Source: JADLGL01 sp963823045 (GTDB lineage: Bacteria; Pseudomonadota; Alphaproteobacteria; Rhizobiales; Kaistiaceae). From it: a DNA stretch of 64,000 bases. The notes beneath the pieces are model-generated. The model searched no databases. It was given only the letters and a program-made list of their open reading frames with translations, and was not told where the DNA came from. The stretch lies in NCBI GenBank assembly GCA_963823045.1, contig CAWGKA010000009.1, forward strand, positions 1 through 64,000, written 5' to 3'. The translations under genes were made by a program, and so were the position numbers. Of this stretch, positions 20,223 to 28,426 are shown piece by piece. How positions within the stretch are numbered: the stretch's first letter is position 1; each line of letters begins with the position of its first letter.

Positions 20223-20487
20223 GGCGCCTCCTAAGTGAAACAGCGATATCGCAAGGCGGTTTCGGATTGGTTGAAGCGGCCCCTAAAGCTTGATCGAACA
20301 TGGAGCGCCTCCCTGAGGTTCTGCCTTTGTCTCCACGGAAACAATGAGATAGCGCGACCGGGAAGGCCTTGGTCGTCGTCGGCGCCCGGCTGGGATGCGA
20401 ACGCCCGGCGCGACGTTCCCGCTTCGTTTGTCCACGGCGGCGAAAGCCGCTATAGAAGCGCCCCATTCTGACCCATTGAGAACGATC

Positions 20488-21391
20488 ATGACCGCGACAG
20501 CCGCCGAGGGCGACACCGATCACGTAGCGCGGGCGCGGATCATTTCGACCGCGCTGCCCTATATGCTGCGCTACGAAGGCCAGACGATCGTCGTCAAATA
20601 TGGCGGGTCGGCGATGGGCGACGCCGAGATCGGCAGGACGTTCGCACGCGACATAACCTTGTTGGAGATCTCCGGCATCCTGCCGGTGGTGATCCATGGC
20701 GGCGGACCGCAGATCGGCCGGATGCTGAAGCAGCTCGGCATCGCCAGCGAGTTTCGCGGCGGCCTGCGCGTCACCGACGAGAAGACCGTCGAAGTGGTCG
20801 AGATGGTGCTCGCCGGCTCGATCAACAAAGAGATCGTCATGTCGATCAATGCCGAAGGCGGCAAGGCGGTCGGGCTTTGCGGCAAGGACGGCAATATGGT
20901 CGTGGCGCGCAAGCTGACGCGCCGCGAGATCGACCCCGAATTCGAATATCGAGCGCGTCATCGACCTCGGCTTCGTCGGCGAGCCGGAGAAGGTCAACCG
21001 CAGCGTCATCGACATGGTTTCGCAGGCTGGGCTGATCCCAGTGATCGCGCCCGTTGCGCCGGGCAAGGACGGCGCCACCTACAACATCAATGCCGATACT
21101 TTCGCCGGTTCGATCGCCGGCGCGATCGGCGCCGCACGCCTCCTGCTCCTCACCGATGTGCCGGGCGTCCTCGACGCCGACAAGAAGCTCATCAAGCAGC
21201 TGACGGTCGAGGAGGCGCGCAATCTCATCGACAAGGGCGTCATCGCCGGCGGCATGATCCCGAAGGTCGAGACGTGCATCGAGGCGCTCGAACAGGGCGT
21301 CGAAGGCGTCGTCATTCTCGACGGCTCGACACCGCATGCCGTTCTGCTTGAGCTCTTCACCGAGGCCGGCGCGGGCACGCTGATCACGCAA
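20488..21391 (+). CDS. argB: acetylglutamate kinase, one frame break, no stop before the next domain
   Basis: Starts MTATAAEGDTDHVARARIIS, the usual rhizobial length upstream of the kinase core. Motifs: VVKYGGSAMGD (phosphate loop lysine), VVIHGGGPQIGRMLK, EFRGGLRVTDEKTVEVVEMVL, and after the break PVIAPVAPGKDGATYNINAD, LLLLTDVPGVLD and GVIAGGMIPKVETC. It catalyses the second step of arginine biosynthesis. A single extra T (GAATTCGAAT for GAATCGAAT near 20944) shifts the frame. The end is arbitrary: after GAGTLITQ the reading frame runs straight into the HAD phosphatase without a stop codon. This is either a real gene fusion or another indel that removed the argB stop; the ATG at 21392 is in frame. 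Confidence 0.9.
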
Positions 21392-22180
21392 ATGAGCCAA
21401 GCCGCCCTCCGCCGCCCGGGCATCGACGCCGACGACGATCTCAGCCGTTTCGCCGAAATCGACTGCTGGGTGTTCGACCTCGATGACACGCTCTACTCGA
21501 TCGGACCCGAGCTGGCCGCCGTGTTCGACGGGCGCATGCGCTCCTTCATCGAGAAGGCGATCGGCCTTGGCCCGGAGGAAGCGAGCGCGCTGCAGAACGA
21601 TCTCTTCCGCCGCCACGGCGCGACGGCGCGCGGCCTGATGATCGAGCACGGCATCAAGCCGGACGCTTTCCTCGAATATGTGCACGACGTCGATCATTCG
21701 CTGATCGAGCCCGATCCCGAGCTGTCGGCGCTGATCGGCCGTCTGCCCGGCAAGCGCTATGTGCTGACCAATAGTCCGCTGAGCCATGCCACGAAGGCGA
21801 TCGAGCAGATCGGCGCAGCGGCGCATTTCGTCGAAGTGTTCGACTATGCCAGCCTCGGAGGCCACGCCAAGCCGAGCCCCAAGGTCTACGACGAGCTGGT
21901 CGCCGCCATCGGCGCGCCGCCCGAGCGCATGGCCTTCTTCGAGGACATCGCGCGCAATCTCGTTGAGCCGCAGAGGCTCGGCATGACGACCGTCCTCGTC
22001 GTTCCGCCGCGGACGCGCGAACTTTTCCGCGGCGCTTGGGACCTCGAGGCCGGCACCCGCCCCGCGGTCGATTTCATCACTGAAAATCTCAGCGGCTTCC
22101 TTGCCGCCGTTCTCGCCGAGATCCACTCCGGCGAATTGACTAGACCCGCGCCGTGCCTAAGGTCGCGGCGCCCAGCTTAA
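21392..22180 (+). CDS. HAD-family pyrimidine 5'-nucleotidase, in frame with argB
   Basis: A haloacid-dehalogenase superfamily phosphatase of the pyrimidine 5'-nucleotidase subgroup that follows argB in many Hyphomicrobiales. Motif I is CWVFDLDDTLYS (nucleophile and acid Asp), motif II RYVLTNSPLSHA, motif III Lys in GGHAKPSPKVYDEL, and motif IV MAFFEDIARNLVEPQ. The cap region spans about residues 45-120. The product would dephosphorylate UMP/CMP-like substrates in the cytosol. ATG 21392 gives MSQAALRRPGIDADDD before motif I. The C-terminus after NLSGFLAAVLAEI is atypically short and charged. dapD starts 17 bases downstream. Confidence 0.88.
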   Translation: MSQAALRRPGIDADDDLSRFAEIDCWVFDLDDTLYSIGPELAAVFDGRMRSFIEKAIGLGPEEASALQNDLFRRHGATARGLMIEHGIKPDAFLEYVHDVDHSLIEPDPELSALIGRLPGKRYVLTNSPLSHATKAIEQIGAAAHFVEVFDYASLGGHAKPSPKVYDELVAAIGAPPERMAFFEDIARNLVEPQRLGMTTVLVVPPRTRELFRGAWDLEAGTRPAVDFITENLSGFLAAVLAEIHSGELTRPAPCLRSRRPA

Positions 22181-22197
22181 AGAAGGTCCGACCGTTC

Positions 22198-23051
22198 ATG
22201 GCAACGCCCGATTCCGCAGCCCTCAAGACCATCATCGACGCCGCGTTCGAGGATCGCGCCTCGATCAGCGCCGAAACGACCGGCGATGTCCGTGACGCCG
22301 TCGAGCGTGCGCTCGATCTGCCTCGGCGCCGGCCAGGCGCGCGTTGCGGAGAAGATCGACGGCAAGTGGGTAGTCAATGAATGGCTGAAGAAGGCGGTGC
22401 TTCTCTATTTCCGCCTGACGCCGAACGCATCTCATTCCGGGCGGTCCGGGTGGCGCCAACTGGTTCGACAAGATGGATTCGAAGTATGCCGGCTGGGGCG
22501 AGAAGGAGTTTGCCGCCGCCGGCATCCGCGCAGCGCCCGGCTCGCTTGTCCGCCGCTCGGCCTATATCGCGCCGGGCGTCGTGCTGTTGCCGTCCTTCGT
22601 CAATCTCGGCGCCTATGTCGATTCCGGCTCGATGATCGACGGCTGGTCGACGGTCGGCTCCTGTGCGCAGGTCGGCAAGAACGTCCATGTCTCCGGCGGC
22701 GCCGGCATCGGCGGCGTGCTCGAACCGCTGCAGGCGGGGCCGGTGATCATCGAGGACAATTGCTTCATCGGCGCTCGCGCCGAGGTGGCCGAAGGCGTCA
22801 TCGTCGAGGAAGGCTCGGTGCTGTCGATGGGCGTCTATATCGGCGCCTCGACCAAGATCGTCGACCGCGCCACCGGCGAGATCTTCATGGGCCGCGTGCC
22901 GGCCTATTCGGTCGTCGTCTCAGGTACCATGCCCGGCAAGCCGCTGCCGGACGGTTCGCCCGGCCCCTCGCTCTATTGCGCCGTCATCGTCAAGCGTGTT
23001 GATGAGAGGACGCGCTCGAAGACTTCGATCAACGAATTGCTGCGGGACTGA
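22198..23051 (+). CDS. dapD: tetrahydrodipicolinate N-succinyltransferase, two frame breaks
   Basis: The lysine and diaminopimelate pathway enzyme that uses succinyl-CoA. The N-terminal helical domain reads LKTIIDAAFEDRASISAETTG, then, across an extra C near 22320, ARVAEKIDGKWVVNEWLKKAV, and, across an extra T near 22430, ANWFDKMDSKYAGWGEKEF. The left-handed beta-helix core follows (RRSAYIAPGVVLLPSFVNLGA, VGSCAQVGKNVHVSGGAGIGG, EDNCFIGARAEV) and a C-terminus CAVIVKRVDERTRSKTSINEL. Length about 284 residues, normal for DapD. It belongs to the conserved cluster argB-HAD-dapD-DUF805-dapE-truA. Both breaks look like one-base insertions in an essential gene and therefore like sequence errors. Confidence 0.95.
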
Positions 23052-23075
23052 TCGCCAACAAGGATTGAAGCCGTC

Positions 23076-23529
23076 ATGAATGGCCTCGCCTGGCTCTTCT
23101 TCAGCTTTCGAGGGCCGCGTCAACCGCGCCATCTGGTGGGCTGTCATTGTCGGCACGGCGTTCCTCGATGCCGGCCTCTACCTCCTTTCAGCGAATTGGG
23201 ACAATGCCACCTTCGCCCTGATCGCCGGTCTCTTCATTCTCGCCATGCGCTTGGGCGCCGGCGTTAAGCGCCTCCACGATCGCAACAAGAGCGGTGCCTG
23301 GCTCTGGATCTATTATGGCGTTCCACAGGTCGCCCTCGTCGTTGCCGAGATGTCGGCGCCGGGCGATCCGATGGCGGGGCTTCTCGCCGCGATCGCGCTC
23401 GCCGTCCTGATCTGGGCGTTGGTCGATCTCGGAATCCTTCCTGGAACCCCTGGCGACAACCGCTACGGGCCCGACCCGCTGGCGGGCCGCCGTCCGCCTC
23501 CGCCACCGCGTGGCCCCAACCGCATTTGA
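23076..23529 (+). CDS. DUF805 inner-membrane protein, one frame break
   Basis: Starts MNGLAWLFFSF, then, after an extra T in TTTC near 23104, EGRVNRAIWWAVIVGTAFLD. The DUF805 hallmarks are present: an N-terminal WLFFSFEGRVNR, several hydrophobic helices (ATFALIAGLFILAMR, VALVVAEMSA, ALAVLIWALVDLGIL), the RLHDRNKSGAW loop, and a C-terminal PGTPGDNRYGPDP. About 150 residues with a Pro-rich tail. Its role is unknown, but it is a regular member of the dapD-dapE neighbourhood in this order. Its stop overlaps the presumed TTG start of dapE. Confidence 0.88.
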
Positions 23530-24685
23530 AGCCAGCTCCTTTGAACGCCACCACACTCCTGCAAGACCTCATTCGCTGCCGCTCGGTGACGCCGGAAGAA
23601 GGCGGTGCGCTGGCGCTGCTCGAGCGCGTGCTGCATCCAGCCGGCTTCATCGTCGACCGCCCGGTCTTCTCCGACGAGGGAACGCCGGACGTTGAGAACC
23701 TCTTCGCCACGATCGGCAGCGGCGGCCCCGCATTTCGTCTTCGCCGGCCACACTGACGTCGTGCCGACCGGACCGGAGGAGAAGTGGACGCATCCGCCCT
23801 TCGCCGGCGAGATCGCCGACGGCGTTCTCTATGGCCGCGGCAGCGCCGACATGAAGGGCGGCATCGCCTGCTTCGTCGCTGCTGCGCTCGATTGGCTGAG
23901 TGAAGGTCCGCGGCCGGGAACGCTCTCCTTCCTCATCACCGGCGACGAGGAAGGACCGGCGATCAACGGCACGGTGAAGGTCCTGGAATGGGCGGCCGAG
24001 CACGGCCACCGTTTCGACGCCTGCATCGTCGGCGAGCCGACCAACGCGACGCGCATCGGCGAGGCGATCAAGGTCGGCCGGCGCGGCAGCGTCTCCGGCA
24101 CGATCACCGTCACCGGCACGCAGGGCCATGTCGCGCATCCGCACTTGGCCGACAATCCTGTGCCGCGCCTGCTGGCGCTTGCGTCCGCCCTTGCCGCTGA
24201 GCGCTTCGACGAGGGCAATGACCGCTTCCCGCCGACCAATCTCGAAGTGACTTCCGTCGACGTCGGCAACAACGCCTTCAACGTCATCCCGGCCTCGGCC
24301 ACGGCGCGCTTCAACGTGCGCTTCACCGACGACTGGACCTACGAGACGATGACGGCGCGCATCCGCGCCGTGCTCGAGCGCCGCGAATGCCGGGCCCTAT
24401 GCGCTCGATTTCGTGCGCTTCAACAGCCCCGCCTTCTACACCGATGCCGGCGCGCTGATCGATCCGATGGCTGTGGCGATCGAAGCCGAGACCGGCCTGA
24501 CGCCGGACCGTTCCACCAATGGCGGCACGTCCGATGCGCGCTTCATCAAGGACTATTGTCCGGTGATCGAGTTCGGCCTCGTCCACGCCACGATCCACCA
24601 GATCGACGAACGCGTGCCGGTCTCCGACCTCGAGCTCCTGACGCGGATCTACCGCCGCTTCCTCGACAGCTATTTCGGTACGTAG
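23526..24685 (+). CDS. dapE: succinyl-diaminopimelate desuccinylase, two frame breaks
   Basis: An M20-family zinc hydrolase that removes succinate from N-succinyl-LL-diaminopimelate. Motifs: LLQDLIRCRSVTPEEGGAL at the N-terminus; FAGHTDVVPTG and GRGSADMKGGIA (zinc His and bridging Asp); ITGDEEGPAINGT (catalytic Glu pair); VGEPTNATRIG; a dimerisation lid with VTGTQGHVAHPHLADNP; and, after the second break, STNGGTSDARFIKD and EFGLVHATIHQIDERV (last zinc His). Extra bases near 23728 (G) and 24391 (T) interrupt the frame. The TTG at 23526 overlaps the DUF805 stop; a TTG at 23541 is an alternative. Length about 386 residues. Convergent with truA, overlapping by 16 bases. Confidence 0.94.
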
Positions 24686-25416
24686 TCGACGCGTGTGAGA
24701 TAAAGGCCGTGCGGCGGCGCCAGCGGTCCGCAGGCCTTGCGGTCCCGCGCCTCCAGCACTTCGCCGACGCGCTCGACCGGCCAGGCGCCGCTGCCGACCT
24801 TCGCTAGCGTGCCAACCATCGAGCGCACCTGGCTGTGCAGAAAGGAGCGCGACGACGCCTCGACATGGATTTCGCCTCCGGCCTCGATGACATCCAGCCC
24901 GTCCAGCGTCTTCATCGGCGACTTGGCCTGACAATCGGTGGAGCGGAACGTCGTGAAATCATGGTGGCCGAGGAGCTGATCGGCGCCGGCCTGCATGGCG
25001 CCGATGTCGAGCGGCTGGGGCACGTGCCAGACCCGTTCGCGGTCAAGCGCCGTCGGCGGCCGGCGGTTGAGGATGCGGTAGCGATAATGCCGCGCCGTCG
25101 CCGACATGCGCGCATCGAACCCGTCATCGACGGCTTCCGCCGCGAGGATGACGATCGGCCGATCCCTCAGATGAGCGTTGAGGCCATCGCGCACCGTGTC
25201 CTCCGGAAAGTCCCGGTCGAGGTCGAAATGGGCGACTTGGCCCAGAGCGTGCACGCCTGTGTCGGTACGGCCGGCGGCGCGAAGGGTCACCGTTTCGCCG
25301 GAGAGGCGCTCGATCGCGGTCTCGATCTCGCCCTGGACGGTGCGGCCCTCGGCCTGCCGCTGCCAGCCGACAAACGGGGTGCCGTCATATTCGATGGTTA
25401 GCTTGAACCGGTTCAT
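24670..25416 (-). CDS. truA: tRNA pseudouridine(38-40) synthase
   Basis: An intact 248-residue TruA. The catalytic aspartate lies in RAAGRTDTGVHALGQVAHFD (about residue 52). Other family signatures are KLTIEYDGTPFVGWQRQ at the N-terminus, TARHYRYRILNRR, FTTFRSTDC and the RSFLHSQVRSMVGTL region near the C-terminus. It modifies uridines in the anticodon arm of many tRNAs. The gene is transcribed against dapE and overlaps its 3' end. This is the standard position in Hyphomicrobiales, except that the fmt and def genes that often follow it are absent. Confidence 0.96.
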   Translation of the reverse strand: MNRFKLTIEYDGTPFVGWQRQAEGRTVQGEIETAIERLSGETVTLRAAGRTDTGVHALGQVAHFDLDRDFPEDTVRDGLNAHLRDRPIVILAAEAVDDGFDARMSATARHYRYRILNRRPPTALDRERVWHVPQPLDIGAMQAGADQLLGHHDFTTFRSTDCQAKSPMKTLDGLDVIEAGGEIHVEASSRSFLHSQVRSMVGTLAKVGSGAWPVERVGEVLEARDRKACGPLAPPHGLYLTRVDYVPK

Positions 25417-25528
25417 GGGCCGTGGCTTTGGCTTGGAAGCTGCCGGGCAATAACACCTTCGATCTTAAGGAAGAAAGGGTGCCGCGGCTTCTGGAGCTTT
25501 GATAAGCTGACGGCAGACCTACCGCCAC

Positions 25529-26665
25529 ATGGCGAAGATGGGGGCGATGAGCGAAGACCCGGACAAGCGATCGACGTGGAACGATACGCGGGAAGACCTG
25601 CTGCCCTATCTGAGGCGGCTGATCGTCACCGTCATCGTCATCGGCCTGGCGCTGCTCCTGTGGCAGCTGAGGGACGTCGTCCTCCTCGCGTTCGCAGCAA
25701 TCCTGATTGCCGTCCTGCTGCTGACGGTCACGGACCTGGTCAAGACGGTGACCAAGCTCGGCCATCGCTGGGCCCTCACGGTTGCCGGCCTTCTTGTCGT
25801 CCTGGTCCTCGGCCTCATCTGGTGGGCGACCTGGCCGTCCTTCCAGGAGCAGTTGAACGGCCTAGTCACGCGGTTGAACGAATCGCTCAATCAGCTCGAA
25901 ACGACCTTCGGCATCACGCTGCCCGCAACGGCGCAGGAGGTCGTGGACACGATCTCAGGGGCAGCCGACAAGATCTGGGCGACCCTGGCTTCGGTCGCCG
26001 GCGGCATCCTCAACATGCTGGCGATGCTGATCCTGGTGATCTTTTCCGGCATTTATCTCGCGGTGAACCCCGGCCTCTACCAGCGCGGCTTCGTCCTGCT
26101 GTTTCCGCGCAGCTGGCATGACAAGGTATCGAAAGGCGTCGGCGAGACCGGACGCGCGCTGAAGCTGTGGCTGCGGGCGCAGGTTCTGGTCATGATCGCG
26201 GTCGGCACGCTCGACGGGATCGGCGCGGCCATCCTCGGCCTGCCGTCGCCGCTGGCCCTCGGCCTCATTGGCGGGCTCACGGAGTTTGTCCCGATCATCG
26301 GCCCGTTTGTCGGCGCGGCGCCTGCGGTGCTTGTGGCGCTCGGCATGGACGGCAGCACGGTGCTGTGGACAATCGTTTGGTACACCGCGGTGCAGCAGCT
26401 GGAGGGTAATTTCCTCACGCCGGTACTGCAGCGGCGGATCGTCTCGATCCCGCCGGTGGTGCTGCTGCTTTCCTTCGTTGCGCTCGGCATTCTCTTCGGC
26501 GCCTTCGGCATCATCGTCGCCGCGCCGCTGTCGATCGCCATCTATGTCCTCGTGCGCGAATTCTATGTCGGCGATCTGCTCGCCGAGCGTGACCAGCTGT
26601 CGAAAATGCCCGTGGAGACCGCGCGCGACGATACCGAACAACATCGGCAAGGAGACGGAACGTAA
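25529..26665 (+). CDS. AI-2E family transporter-like permease
   Basis: An intact 378-residue polytopic membrane protein of the AI-2E transporter / PerM family. The typical plan is visible: two early helices (RLIVTVIVIGLALLLWQL, VLLAFAAILIAVLLL), a third (LTVAGLLVVLVLGLIWWATW), a long soluble segment, then LNMLAMLILVIFSGIYLAV and a C-terminal cluster with GLIGGLTEFVPIIGPFVGAA and VQQLEGNFLTPVLQRR, both family signatures. The substrate is unknown; members are implicated in export or efflux of diverse solutes. Three nearby ATGs (25529, 25538, 25547) compete as starts. The FAH-family gene begins three bases after its stop. Confidence 0.88.
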   Translation: MAKMGAMSEDPDKRSTWNDTREDLLPYLRRLIVTVIVIGLALLLWQLRDVVLLAFAAILIAVLLLTVTDLVKTVTKLGHRWALTVAGLLVVLVLGLIWWATWPSFQEQLNGLVTRLNESLNQLETTFGITLPATAQEVVDTISGAADKIWATLASVAGGILNMLAMLILVIFSGIYLAVNPGLYQRGFVLLFPRSWHDKVSKGVGETGRALKLWLRAQVLVMIAVGTLDGIGAAILGLPSPLALGLIGGLTEFVPIIGPFVGAAPAVLVALGMDGSTVLWTIVWYTAVQQLEGNFLTPVLQRRIVSIPPVVLLLSFVALGILFGAFGIIVAAPLSIAIYVLVREFYVGDLLAERDQLSKMPVETARDDTEQHRQGDGT

Positions 26666-26667
26666 GA

Positions 26668-27507
26668 ATGAGACTTGCTAGCTTTGAACGCGACGGGCAG
26701 CCGTCCTACGGCATCGTCGCCAATGACGGCGTCATCGATCTCGGCCAACGGGCAGACGCCGCCGATCTCGCCGAGGCGATTGCTGCCGGGCCAGACGCGC
26801 TCGGACAATTTGCGGGCGAGGCCGCCGATATTCCCCTCGCCGACGTCGCGTGGCTTCCGGTGATACCGAGACCGGGCAAGATCCTCGGCATCGGCCTCAA
26901 CTATCGCGACCACGCGGCGGAGACCGGCGCGGAGATCACGCAATATCCGACCATCTTCGTGCGCTTTCCCGAATCGATCGTCGGTCACGGCCAGCCGCTA
27001 ATCCGGCCGAAGGCCTCTTTCCGCTACGACTATGAAGGCGAGATCGCCGTCATCATCGGCAAGCCCGCGCGCCACGTTCCCCGCGCTGAAGCGCTGGGCT
27101 ATGTCGCCGGCTATACCTGCTTCAATGACGGCACGATCCGCGACTGGCAGGGCCACACGCGGCAGTTCACGCCGGGCAAGAACTTCGTTGCCACCGGCGC
27201 CATGGGACCATGGATGGTGACTGCCGACGAAATCCCCGATCCGGCCGGGCTGACCCTGAAGACCCGCCTCAACGGCGAGACCGTCCAGGACGGCAGCACC
27301 GGCGACATGATCTTCGATGTCCCGGCGCTGATCGAATATATCTCGACCTTCACCCGTCTGATGCCCGGCGATGTGATCGCCACCGGCACGCCCGCAGGCG
27401 TCGGCTATCGCCGCGATCCGCGGCTTTACGTCAAGGCCGGAGACCGGGTGGAGATCGAGATCGGCGGCATCGGGACGCTTGCCAATCCGGTGATCGACGA
27501 GGCCTGA
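26668..27507 (+). CDS. fumarylacetoacetate hydrolase family protein
   Basis: An intact 279-residue FAH-superfamily enzyme. It has ILGIGLNYRDHAAETG, FVRFPESIVGHGQPLIRP, YDYEGEIAVIIGKPAR with metal-binding glutamates, GYTCFNDGTIRDWQ, FTPGKNFVATGAMGPW and MPGDVIATGTPAGVGY. The family cleaves or decarboxylates beta-dicarbonyl intermediates in aromatic and sugar-acid breakdown using a divalent metal; the substrate cannot be told from sequence. It starts three bases after the permease stop and is followed 32 bases later by the PNPOx-fold gene, so the three are probably one transcript. Confidence 0.92.
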   Translation: MRLASFERDGQPSYGIVANDGVIDLGQRADAADLAEAIAAGPDALGQFAGEAADIPLADVAWLPVIPRPGKILGIGLNYRDHAAETGAEITQYPTIFVRFPESIVGHGQPLIRPKASFRYDYEGEIAVIIGKPARHVPRAEALGYVAGYTCFNDGTIRDWQGHTRQFTPGKNFVATGAMGPWMVTADEIPDPAGLTLKTRLNGETVQDGSTGDMIFDVPALIEYISTFTRLMPGDVIATGTPAGVGYRRDPRLYVKAGDRVEIEIGGIGTLANPVIDEA

Positions 27508-27539
27508 GTGAAGGCGACGCGCGTATAGGGACTGCCACG

Positions 27540-28094
27540 ATGAGCAAGGACTATCCCGAGATCGACGAGCACATGCGCGATTGGATCTCGCGCCAACACG
27601 TCTTCTTCGTTGCGACGGCGCCCCTTTCGGGCGAAGGGCTCATCAACTGCTCGCCGAAGGGCCTCGACAGCCTGCGCGTCCTTGACGGCCGAACCATCGC
27701 CTATGTCGATGTCGGCGGCAGCGGCATCGAAACCGTGGCGCATATCAAGGAGAACGGCCGCGTCACCGTGATGATGTGCGCCTTTGACGGACCGCCGAAT
27801 ATCGTCCGCTTCTATGGCCGCGGCCGCTCCGTCGAACCAGGCGACGCCGATTTCGAGGCGCTGCTGGCGCGCTTCCCTCCGGTTCCCTCGGTCCGCAACA
27901 TCGTCGTCATCGAGGTCGACCGCATCAGAGATTCCTGCGGCTACGGCGTGCCGCTGTACGAGTTCAAGAAGGACCGAAACTCGCTCGACAACTACTTCCG
28001 AGGCAAGACAGAGGACGACCTCCGGGCCTACCGGATGAGGAAGAACAGAGAGAGCCTCGACGGCCTGCCGGGCCTGGACCTGCCGTCCGATTGA
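27540..28094 (+). CDS. pyridoxamine 5'-phosphate oxidase-family protein
   Basis: A 184-residue protein with the split-barrel flavin-binding fold. The start ATG at 27540 gives MSKDYPEIDEHMRDWISRQH; a longer upstream open frame merely overlaps the previous gene. Recognisable strands: VFFVATAPLSGEGLINCSPKG, TIAYVDVGGSGIETVAHI, GRVTVMMCAFDGPPNIVRFYG, and a C-terminal CGYGVPLYEFKKDRNSLDNY, which together place it in the DUF1697-free 'pyridoxamine oxidase-related' group common in alphaproteobacteria. Flavin or F420 use is unknown. It is last of a three-gene cluster and ends 84 bases before tRNA-Phe. Confidence 0.85.
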   Translation: MSKDYPEIDEHMRDWISRQHVFFVATAPLSGEGLINCSPKGLDSLRVLDGRTIAYVDVGGSGIETVAHIKENGRVTVMMCAFDGPPNIVRFYGRGRSVEPGDADFEALLARFPPVPSVRNIVVIEVDRIRDSCGYGVPLYEFKKDRNSLDNYFRGKTEDDLRAYRMRKNRESLDGLPGLDLPSD

Positions 28095-28122
28095 GCGGGC
28101 CGATGCGACGCATCCGGTTGCC

Positions 28123-28151
28123 TAGACAGCCGCTGGGGCCTCCCCTATAAA
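28123..28151 (+). promoter_or_regulatory. candidate sigma-70-type promoter for tRNA-Phe
   Basis: TAGACA (28123-28128), a 17-base spacer and TATAAA (28146-28151) lie 27 bases upstream of the mature tRNA. Both hexamers match the vegetative consensus at five of six positions. Confidence 0.5.
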
Positions 28152-28178
28152 CCCCGCACCTTCGGGGATTTCCCCGTC

Positions 28179-28254
<76 letters not shown>

Positions 28255-28426
28255 TGCTTCTCCGATCGTCGGACGCCCCGGCGTGTGAGATTGTTCTCTA
28301 GCGAACGGAACGCACTGCAGCGCCGCCGAAGATGAGCTTCAACGAAAGATCGTTGTTCTCAATGATTTACCAGGGCTAAGTCTGCAGCCCGCGTTTCGTC
28401 CGCTCCCAGTGCCGTATTGCCATCGG

